This document shows, in pieces, positions 8,109 through 14,859 of a DNA stretch of 64,000 bases. Made by a program: the position numbers and the translations under genes. The DNA comes from Opitutaceae bacterium. GTDB taxonomy: Bacteria; Verrucomicrobiota; Verrucomicrobiia; Opitutales; Opitutaceae. The stretch spans positions 55,490-119,489 of the forward strand of contig JAHCAZ010000009.1 of NCBI GenBank assembly GCA_019634615.1. Direction: 5' to 3'. The first letter of the stretch is position 1. Each line of letters opens with the position of its first letter. The notes under the pieces were generated by a model that did not search any database, was not told the DNA's origin, and worked only from the letters and a program-made list of their open reading frames with translations.

Positions 8109-9638
8109 ATGAAGACGATTATCCGAATGGGATTGGTCATGGTGCTGGCAGTTCCGCTGCTCCGCGCCATCCCTGGTCAACCCGGGCCGGCGCCTGAGGA
8201 GGCGTGGCTCATCACGGTCAAAAACAATTGGGATATCACCGGCGCCCTGCCGGAGTACCTGCTGCTGATCGGACTGCAGGGCCTCGCCAACACCGACGCG
8301 CCGCGCGTCTACATCGAGTATCCCGAGGACTGGAAATTCCGCGACTTCAACCCGCTGAAGGACTTCTACGCGACGCGCTACGGCATCAAGTTCAACCAAT
8401 TGGAAACACCGGACGCCGCGCTGGCGACGCTGGGCAAGTACGCCAAGGGCTACGTCGTCTGGGACCACCAGGTGCGCAGCTCGATCTACGTGGCCCTCAC
8501 GGCCGCCGGGGTGCTACGCGCCGCGGTCGTGGACGAGAGTCTCATCCCGTTGGCCGAGAAACACGGGCTCAAGCCCCTGGCCGATTTCCGAGGCGTCTTC
8601 ACGGGCATGGACGACGTGCAGATCAATCGCTGGGCCCTCGACCGCTATTGGAAGGACTGCAGCCGCGACTTCATCATCTGGATGGGCGGCGTGGCCGGCA
8701 ACCGCATGGAGCCCGGCATGGCCGACCTCGCGGTGGCCTTCGGCGCCTTCGTCACCGACCTCTCCGCCAACCCCAAGCACACCGAGGAACTGGCTCTGCA
8801 TCGCGAACTCCTCGCGCAGATGAAGCCCGACGCGTGGATCCTCGGCTGGCATTCCTACGCCAAGGACACCGAGGGCCAGTGGGTGACGCTCACCTCCGGC
8901 TACGGCCTGAAGGTCATGGGCCTGAACTCGTTTCCCAACGGCACGTTCATGAGCCAGATCGGGTTTTCGCCGGGGTTCACGTTCACCAACAACAACCACG
9001 TCACGCGCACGCAGACCCTTGCGACCGAGCCGAAGGTTTATCTCTGCCTCGTGCAGTCCGACAGCATGGGGCTCGGGGCCTGGACCGAGCCGGAGCGAGG
9101 TCAGATTCCCTACAACTGGGAGGTCGGCGTGGATGGCGCGCGCTGGTATCCGGCGGCGATGGAGATGTTCGCCAAGGACAAATCACCGAACGACTACTTC
9201 ATCGGCGGGCAATCCGGCTACATGTACCCGGTGGTGGTGCCACCCGACCGCTTTGCCTTCGTGATGCGGGAGATGAACCGGCTCATGCCGACCATGGATG
9301 AGCGGGTTGTCGGCATCATGGATCATTCCGACCGTGGCCTGCCCATCGGCTACTTCGCTCTGCCCAAGGCGATGGTGGATCAGTATTACGCCCATGCGCC
9401 GGAGGTCATCGGCTTCATCAACGGCTACGCCGCCGCCCACACCTTCGACGTCCGCAACGGCCAGGCCTTCATGTCGTATGATTACTATCTCGACGAAAAC
9501 CGGCTCGAGGCCGACGTCGTGGCCGACCTCGACGAGCTGATGCGGCTCAATCCCAAGCGGCCGTACTACCTTCTCATCCACGTGCGCGAGACCAACCGCA
9601 TCAAGCGCGTCATGAGCATCCTCGCCAAACTCGCGTAG
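8109..9638 (+). CDS. GxGYxYP-domain protein (paralogue 2), ends at an in-frame TAG
   Basis: 509 aa as read. Signal peptide, then blocks matching paralogue 1: YVVWDHQVRSSIYVALTAAG, SANPKHTEEL, LGWHSYAKDTEGQ and FINGYAAAHTFDVRNGQ. The GxGYxYP motif is altered: GGQSGYMYP near residue 365 replaces GGLSGPGYMYP, so two residues are missing and the first Gly is lost. The frame stops at TAG 9636-9638, yet 39 further codons in the same frame continue the homology (KPEVVPLDTFLKLAAS against EPVEVVPVDVFLKLAAS in copy 1). GAG (Glu) to TAG is a plausible single change. The protein is either C-terminally shortened, read through, or decaying. Confidence 0.82.
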   Translation: MKTIIRMGLVMVLAVPLLRAIPGQPGPAPEEAWLITVKNNWDITGALPEYLLLIGLQGLANTDAPRVYIEYPEDWKFRDFNPLKDFYATRYGIKFNQLETPDAALATLGKYAKGYVVWDHQVRSSIYVALTAAGVLRAAVVDESLIPLAEKHGLKPLADFRGVFTGMDDVQINRWALDRYWKDCSRDFIIWMGGVAGNRMEPGMADLAVAFGAFVTDLSANPKHTEELALHRELLAQMKPDAWILGWHSYAKDTEGQWVTLTSGYGLKVMGLNSFPNGTFMSQIGFSPGFTFTNNNHVTRTQTLATEPKVYLCLVQSDSMGLGAWTEPERGQIPYNWEVGVDGARWYPAAMEMFAKDKSPNDYFIGGQSGYMYPVVVPPDRFAFVMREMNRLMPTMDERVVGIMDHSDRGLPIGYFALPKAMVDQYYAHAPEVIGFINGYAAAHTFDVRNGQAFMSYDYYLDENRLEADVVADLDELMRLNPKRPYYLLIHVRETNRIKRVMSILAKLA

Positions 9639-9758
9639 AAGCCGGAAGTCGTGCCGCTCGACACCTTCCTCAAGCTCGCCGCCAGCAACCCGACCTTCAA
9701 GGTGCGTTACAAGGACGTGCGCCCCGAGGGCGAGCAGTGGATCCATGCCGTGCCGTGA
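9639..9758 (+). pseudogene. In-frame C-terminal remainder of the GxGYxYP paralogue 2
   Basis: Thirty-nine sense codons follow the TAG without a frameshift and end at TGA 9756-9758. They encode KPEVVPLDTFLKLAASNPTF and then a basic/acidic tail, matching the last part of the copy at 3726-5387. Original gene extent is therefore 8109-9758. Confidence 0.75.
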
Positions 9759-9770
9759 GGAGCGGGTGAG

Positions 9771-9944
9771 AACGCTCAACGTTCAACGTTTAACTTTTCA
9801 CGCTCAAGTGCGGACCAAGGATGTAGATACGAGCGTGAGCGAGTGGCCATCGCGCCGCGGAGCCGAATCACCACTCGCTTACGCTCGTAGCTACATCCCC
9901 GTGCCCACTTGAGCGTTGAGCGTTAAAAGTTAAACTTTGAACGT
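9771..9944. repeat. Nested hairpin: family F arms enclosing a family B element (copy 1)
   Basis: Outer arms (9771-9810 and 9906-9944) are built from short AACGTT/AACGCT-type units (left AACGCTCAACGTTCAACG, right GAGCGTTGAGCGTTAAAAG). Inside lies a family B hairpin at 9820-9897 with arms GATACGAGCGTGAGCGAGTGG and CCACTCGCTTACGCTCGTAG. The whole fills the space before the URO-D-family gene. Confidence 0.8.
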
Positions 9945-9962
9945 ATTCCCCTCCGCCCCGCC

Positions 9963-11081
9963 ATGCGCTTCCACCGCGACGACTACCTTGACCTCATGAC
10001 CTACGCGCCGGCCCACCGGCCGATGTTCGTCGAGCTCTTCGGCCCCTTGATCGGCCTCGAGCAGGAATGGCGGGCGCAGGGCGCCACTGAGGACGAGATC
10101 AACCTCACGGCTTTCGACTGGGACTACGTGCCCATCGTGGACTTCGGCGGCTACCCGCTTCCGCGCGGGGCGGCACCGGTCACGCTCGTCGACAACGCGG
10201 AGCGGCGCGTGCAGCGCGACTTTCTCGGCCGCGAATTGCTCCTGTTGAAGCAGACGGCCACGCATGCGCTGCCGATGAACTTCCCGGTGCAGACCATGGA
10301 CGATTGGCTGCGGGTGAAGCCGCACTACGTCTTCACGCCGGATCGCGTCAACTGGGACGAGGTCGCCGCCGCCAAGCGCGCCCGGGCCGAGGGCGCGCTG
10401 ATCCGCGCCTACATGCCCGGCGCCTTCGACATGCCGCGGGACCTGATGGGCGAGGAGGTCGCGTGTCTCGCTTACTACGAGCAGCCCGAGCTGATGGCCG
10501 ACATCATGGCGACGCTGCAGGACACCATGTTGCGGGTGCTGCAGCCGATCATGGCGGAACTGCCGATCGATCAGTTGTCGGTGCATGAGGATTTCGCCGG
10601 CAAGTCGGGTCCGCTGGTCGGCCCCAACCAGATCCGCGAGCATTTCCAGCCCTATTACCGCGCGATCTGGGAGCCGCTGGCGGAACGCGGGGCGAAGATT
10701 TTCCAAGTGGATACCGACGGCAACATCGATGCCGTCATCCCGGCGCTGCTCGATTGCGGCGTCACCTGCATCTACCCGATGGAACCGGCCGCCGGTATGG
10801 ACATGGTGGCGGTGCGGAAGAAGTACGGGCGCCGCCTGCAGATGCTCGGCGGCATCGACAAGCACGTGCTGCGGCTGGACAAGGCCGCGATCCGCCGGGA
10901 GCTCGAGTACAAGCTTCAACCCCTCATGCGCGAGGGCGGCGTCGTCTTCGGCCTCGACCACGAGATCCCCAACGGCACGCCGCTCGAAAACTATCGCTAT
11001 TACGTGGACCTGGGCCGCGAGATCCTCGGCCTCCCCCCGCGTTCCCCGGAGCGAAGGGGTTGGGCGCGGATGGGGATGTAG
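9963..11081 (+). CDS. Uroporphyrinogen decarboxylase (URO-D)-family protein
   Basis: 372 aa TIM-barrel protein. Family signatures: HEDFAGKSGPLVGPNQIRE near residue 208, QVDTDGNIDAVIPALLDCG, YPMEPAAGMDMVAVRKKYG and MLGGIDKHVLRLDK. These resemble the URO-D / corrinoid-methyltransferase-like clade rather than housekeeping HemE, which is shorter and has a different N-terminus. In Opitutaceae and Lentisphaerae such genes are common near glycan-degradation genes. Probable role is methyl transfer or decarboxylation on an unknown substrate. The gene stands alone between two nested repeats. Confidence 0.8.
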   Translation: MRFHRDDYLDLMTYAPAHRPMFVELFGPLIGLEQEWRAQGATEDEINLTAFDWDYVPIVDFGGYPLPRGAAPVTLVDNAERRVQRDFLGRELLLLKQTATHALPMNFPVQTMDDWLRVKPHYVFTPDRVNWDEVAAAKRARAEGALIRAYMPGAFDMPRDLMGEEVACLAYYEQPELMADIMATLQDTMLRVLQPIMAELPIDQLSVHEDFAGKSGPLVGPNQIREHFQPYYRAIWEPLAERGAKIFQVDTDGNIDAVIPALLDCGVTCIYPMEPAAGMDMVAVRKKYGRRLQMLGGIDKHVLRLDKAAIRRELEYKLQPLMREGGVVFGLDHEIPNGTPLENYRYYVDLGREILGLPPRSPERRGWARMGM

Positions 11082-11106
11082 CGACGCCGCCGCGCGACGC
11101 GGCGGC

Positions 11107-11252
11107 GAACGCTAAACGCTGACAGGCCGAGTAGCTACGAGCGTGAGCGAGTGGCGATTCGGCTTCGCGGCATGATGGCCACTCGCTCACGCTCGTAGCT
11201 ACGCTGCAAGTAATTGAGCGTTCGGCGTTCGACGTTCAGCGTTCAGCGTTCC
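11107..11252. repeat. Nested hairpin: family F arms enclosing a family B element (copy 2)
   Basis: Family B hairpin at 11131-11202 has perfect 24-bp arms starting GTAGCTACGAGCGTGAGC. It is enclosed by GAACGCTAAACGCTGACA on the left and repeated GTTCAGCG-type units on the right (11211-11252). The right arm runs into the 3' end of the convergent M20 peptidase gene, encoding its last residues (RNAER) and TGA stop. Confidence 0.82.
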
Positions 11253-12408
11253 GTCCCGCTGTCGGAACGGTAAAATCGCCCGCGTCCACCTTCTTCAAGA
11301 ACCGCGCCGCGATCTGCGCGCGCTCAAACAGACTCGGCAGGTGGATCCACTCCTCCGGGCTGTGCAGGCGATCGCCCATCGGCCCCAGGCCGTCGAGGCA
11401 GGGGAGCCCGGCGGTGGCGAGGTTGTTGGCGTCGGAGGCGCCGCCGGCGTGGATCCACTGCAGCGGCGGGAGCTTGAGCTCCCCGGCGCATTGCTGCCAG
11501 GCGGCGAAGACGGCGTCGGCGGTGGCGCTGCGTTCCATGGGCGGACGCGAGAAGCCGCCGGCGACCTCGAGCCGGAAGCCCTCGCGGGCGCGGATGGGGG
11601 CGGCGTAGTCGTCGAACTTGGCGAAGACCGCGGTGCGATCGGTCAGGTGCGTGATGCGCACGTCGAGCTTGGCCTCGGCGAAGTCGGGCACGACGTTCGT
11701 GGCCGGACCCCCGCCGCGGATGGCGCCGATGTTGAGCAGCACCCCGTCGAGCTCCGCGGGCAGGCGGTGCGCGGCGACCAGGAACTCCGCGAGCGCGGCG
11801 ATCGCATTGCGGCCGTGCTTGGCGCCGCCGGCGGCATGGGCGGCGCGGCCGTGGCAGGTGACGGTGAAGTTGCCGGTGCCCTTGCGCGAATGCACGAGTT
11901 CGCCGCCGGGACGCGCGGGTTCGAAGACGAGTCCGAGCTGGTACCGGGCCGCCGCCTCGACAAAGAACGGATGGGCGCCGTGCGAACCGATCTCCTCGTC
12001 GGGATTGAGCAGGATCTCGTAACCGATCCGGTTGTTGTGACCGAGACGTTCAAACTCCTCGAGCGCAGCCAGCATGACGACCAGCCCGCCTTTCATGTCG
12101 ATGACCCCGGGTCCGCGCAGGCGCTCGGGGCTGAGCTGCTCGCAGCGCTGGAACGGGTCGTCGGGGCCGTAGACCGTGTCGTAGTGGCCGCTGAAGAGCA
12201 GTTGGACCGGCGCATCGGGCCGCACGCGGACCCGCAGCAGGCGCGCCGGGGTGTCCGCCAGCGGCAGGTGCTCGACCGCGGCGCCGGGCAGCTTGGAGAA
12301 ATCCGCCGCCAGCAGCGCCCGCATCGTCTCGAGCCCGCCGTAGTTATGGCTGCCGGAGTTCTGGTTGCACCAACGGACAAGCCGGTCGCGGAGAAGATCA
12401 AGTTTCAT
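11236..12408 (-). CDS. M20-family metallopeptidase (carboxypeptidase G2-like)
   Basis: 390 aa. Zinc-binding M20 motifs are all present: FSGHYDTVYG (first His and Asp), GPGVIDMKGGLVVMLAAL (bridging Asp), NPDEEIGSHGA (catalytic Glu pair) and a C-terminal HAGGASDANN block with the last His. The dimerisation domain lies between. The pattern is closest to the glutamate carboxypeptidase / CPG2 branch. No signal peptide. Start chosen at ATG 12406-12408 (MKLDLLRDRLVRWCNQNSGS); a longer in-frame start at 12459 is possible but less typical. Its C-terminal five codons come from repeat family F. Confidence 0.88.
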   Translation of the reverse strand: MKLDLLRDRLVRWCNQNSGSHNYGGLETMRALLAADFSKLPGAAVEHLPLADTPARLLRVRVRPDAPVQLLFSGHYDTVYGPDDPFQRCEQLSPERLRGPGVIDMKGGLVVMLAALEEFERLGHNNRIGYEILLNPDEEIGSHGAHPFFVEAAARYQLGLVFEPARPGGELVHSRKGTGNFTVTCHGRAAHAAGGAKHGRNAIAALAEFLVAAHRLPAELDGVLLNIGAIRGGGPATNVVPDFAEAKLDVRITHLTDRTAVFAKFDDYAAPIRAREGFRLEVAGGFSRPPMERSATADAVFAAWQQCAGELKLPPLQWIHAGGASDANNLATAGLPCLDGLGPMGDRLHSPEEWIHLPSLFERAQIAARFLKKVDAGDFTVPTAGRNAER

Positions 12409-12410
12409 GG

Positions 12411-12489
12411 GCGGGTAACGCGCCCATTGCACCCCAATCGCATCGCGCGAGCAAACCAAACCGTGGCCGAAAACGATCGCGTTACCCGC
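12411..12489. repeat. Wide inverted repeat between two minus-strand genes
   Basis: GCGGGTAACGCG at 12411-12422 is the exact reverse complement of CGCGTTACCCGC at 12478-12489, the second arm covering the last codons and TAA stop of the beta-helix gene. Loop is 55 bp with no U-tract, so a terminator role is doubtful. Confidence 0.45.
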
Positions 12490-14608
12490 GTTTGCCTTTC
12501 GGGCGCGGGCCGCACTTGGACCAGTCCCAGGGCTTGAAGCCGAGTTTCAGCGCGGGCGAGTTCTTGGCCACGCGCCAGGTCTTGCGACCTTCGGTGACCT
12601 TGGGATTGGCGATGATCGAGAGCGAGTCGTGGCCGGCGGCGAGCCATTCGCGCCAGGTCACGCGCTTCGGGACGCCGGGGGTCTTCGACCGCGGGTTGGC
12701 GCTGTGCGGGAGCTTGCCCTCCGGGTTCCAGAAGCAGTTGGCGTTGGAACTGAGCGCGCCCTGGGCGATGTTGCCCTTGTAGCCGCCGCAGAAGAGCCGG
12801 CGGCTGGGTCCGATCACGATGTTGTTGAAATTGTTCGCGCTCATGTGGCCGGGCTCGACGCGCGAAACCGAGGTGAGGGCGTTGGTGCCGCGGGCAAAGA
12901 TGTTGTGACGGACGACATTCTCGCGGGCGAAGTGGATGTTGAACGGTGCATCCTTCGTGTCGTGCACGAGGTTGTGCTCGATGATCAGGTGCGCCGTGCC
13001 CTCGTCGAGGTAGATGCCCCAGCCACCGTAGTCGTGCGACCAGATGTGGTGCAGGTGGTTGCCGCGTACGATGGTGCCGGGCTGGACGCCGAGGGTGTAG
13101 ATGCCACCCATGTCGCTGAGCACGCCGGCGCCGATGTCGTGGATGAGGTTGCTCTCGATCACGTTGTTGCGCGAGGGCGTCTCGCGGAAGCCCCAGGTCC
13201 AGCCGGTGGAGATGCCGGTGTAGCAGGCGTGATGGATGTAATTGTGCGCAACGCGGCAGTCGAATGCGTGGCCGAGGAACACGCCCACGCCTTGATGGAA
13301 GATGCGGCCGATGTGGTGGATCGTGTTGTCGGTGATCGTGAGGTGGCCCGTGCGCCCGTCGAGGTGGCCGTCGAAGTCGGTGCCGCCGCCGCGGATGCCG
13401 CCCGCGCCCAGATCGTGAAGCTCGTTACCGACGGCCGCGCACTGGCGGCAACCCTCGTCGAACTCGATGCCATAGAGTCCGATCTGGCTGAAGGTGCAGT
13501 CGCGCACGGCGCAGTCACGCGCCGCGCGGAAGATCAGCGTGCCGGGCACGCAATGGGCTGCCTGCATGTTGCCGGCGAGGGACAGCTCCTGGCCGTATTG
13601 GGGATGGAATTGCTGGGGCGACACCAAGGGCGAATACCAGTCGCCGTGGCGGAAGGTCAGGCCGACGAACTCGAGGTTGCGGACATGCGGCGTGGCGTGG
13701 GCGTCGTAGGGCTCGATCGTGTCGTTGAAGAACTGGCCGCTGGCGCGGATGAAGGTCTGGATCCGCGGCGCGGTGATCGCCGTGTTCGCCGGGGTTTCGC
13801 CGGGCCGGGGTAGGTAGTAGAGCCGGCCGGTCGTGCGGTTGAGGTACCACTCGCCGGGTTCGGTCAGCGCCTCGAAGAGGTTGTCGATGTAGTAGCGGGC
13901 GAGGGCGCGGTTGCCGTAAGCAGCGGACGACGCCTCGTAGAGATTGAAGGCGGAGCGGCGGGCGAAGCGCAGCCAGCCGGTCTTGGAGTCGTACTGCGGA
14001 CGGGGCATGCGCTCCTCGACCCAGTAGTGCAGCAACACGAATTCGGCATCAGGCAGCGAGGGCCAGTCCTGGACGTCGCCGGGCTTGGCCTTGAACATGT
14101 CGTGGCCGTCGAAGAGCCCGGTCTTGTCGGGGTGCTTGATCTCGCCGAGGTGGAAATAGTTGTGCACGCCCTTGCCCTCGGGGGCGAACTTTGGGAGGCG
14201 GGCGCGCGGGGCGCGGCGGCCGTTGACGAAGAGCGAGCGGAAATACCAGCGGTCGGCGGCGACGTCGGGCAGGTCGAGGGTCCACTCGGTGCGGCCGTTG
14301 CGCTCGCCGACCTTCCAGCCGGTGAGGCGCTCGCCGCCGTCAAACAGCGGCGTGGCGCGGGGCGCGGCGACGTAGCTCGTGTGGGAGTCGTGCTGACTGA
14401 AGGCCACGGTCTCGGTCAGCGCGTAGCGGCCGTCGTGGATCTGCACCGTGACGGGGCCGGTGATCTTCCCGGCGGCCCGCAGGGCGCGGAGGTTGTCGCG
14501 CGCGCCGGCGAGCGTGGCCCACGGGCCGTCACGGCGGCTGCGGGCGGGGGTCGCGAGGCGACCGGTCCATTTATCATTTCCCTGGGGCGAGAGGTGAAAG
14601 ACGTTCAT
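12482..14608 (-). CDS. Right-handed parallel beta-helix protein, GH141-like (paralogue 1)
   Basis: 708 aa. N-terminal MNVFHLSPQGNDKWTGRLA and DGPWATLAGARDNLRALR match the opening of bacterial secreted beta-helix carbohydrate enzymes; a jelly-roll-like insertion follows (FDGGERLTGWKVG, YYIDNLFEALTEPGEWYLN, TGRLYYLPRPGETP). The second half is repeated parallel-helix coils rich in N-x-I and H (NTIHHIGRIFHQG, IHHACYTGISTGW, GNHLHHIWSHDYGGWGIYL, HNLVHDTKDAPFNIHF). The layout resembles GH141, whose members include a fucosidase and a xylanase. No signal peptide is obvious. A tandem paralogue lies directly upstream. Exact substrate unknown. Confidence 0.82.
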   Translation of the reverse strand: MNVFHLSPQGNDKWTGRLATPARSRRDGPWATLAGARDNLRALRAAGKITGPVTVQIHDGRYALTETVAFSQHDSHTSYVAAPRATPLFDGGERLTGWKVGERNGRTEWTLDLPDVAADRWYFRSLFVNGRRAPRARLPKFAPEGKGVHNYFHLGEIKHPDKTGLFDGHDMFKAKPGDVQDWPSLPDAEFVLLHYWVEERMPRPQYDSKTGWLRFARRSAFNLYEASSAAYGNRALARYYIDNLFEALTEPGEWYLNRTTGRLYYLPRPGETPANTAITAPRIQTFIRASGQFFNDTIEPYDAHATPHVRNLEFVGLTFRHGDWYSPLVSPQQFHPQYGQELSLAGNMQAAHCVPGTLIFRAARDCAVRDCTFSQIGLYGIEFDEGCRQCAAVGNELHDLGAGGIRGGGTDFDGHLDGRTGHLTITDNTIHHIGRIFHQGVGVFLGHAFDCRVAHNYIHHACYTGISTGWTWGFRETPSRNNVIESNLIHDIGAGVLSDMGGIYTLGVQPGTIVRGNHLHHIWSHDYGGWGIYLDEGTAHLIIEHNLVHDTKDAPFNIHFARENVVRHNIFARGTNALTSVSRVEPGHMSANNFNNIVIGPSRRLFCGGYKGNIAQGALSSNANCFWNPEGKLPHSANPRSKTPGVPKRVTWREWLAAGHDSLSIIANPKVTEGRKTWRVAKNSPALKLGFKPWDWSKCGPRPKGKRG

Positions 14609-14700
14609 GGGGATGCCGTGAGCGAAGCCCCGAACGCGAACTCAGGCGAAGGGAAAATGGTCCGAGAATACAGGTAGGAAGAAAACCCAACCCGGAATCT

Positions 14701-14849
14701 TTAACCACGGATTACACGGATTTCACGGATACAATCCAATTGAACCACTGATGAACACTGATGGGCACTGATTGGAATCAGTGAAGATCAGTGTAGATAA
14801 GTGGTTTATCCGGTTTGAATCCGTGCGATCCGTGTAATCCGTGGTTAAA
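14701..14849. repeat. Nested hairpin, family C
   Basis: Outer arms: TTAACCACGGATTACACGGA at the left and the complementary ATCCGTGTAATCCGTGGTTAA at the right. Inner arms: GAACCACTGATGAACACTG with the complementary CAGTGTAGATAAGTGGTTT. Lower GC than its surroundings. It fills the gap between the two tandem beta-helix genes. Confidence 0.85.
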
Positions 14850-14859
14850 AATTAACGCT

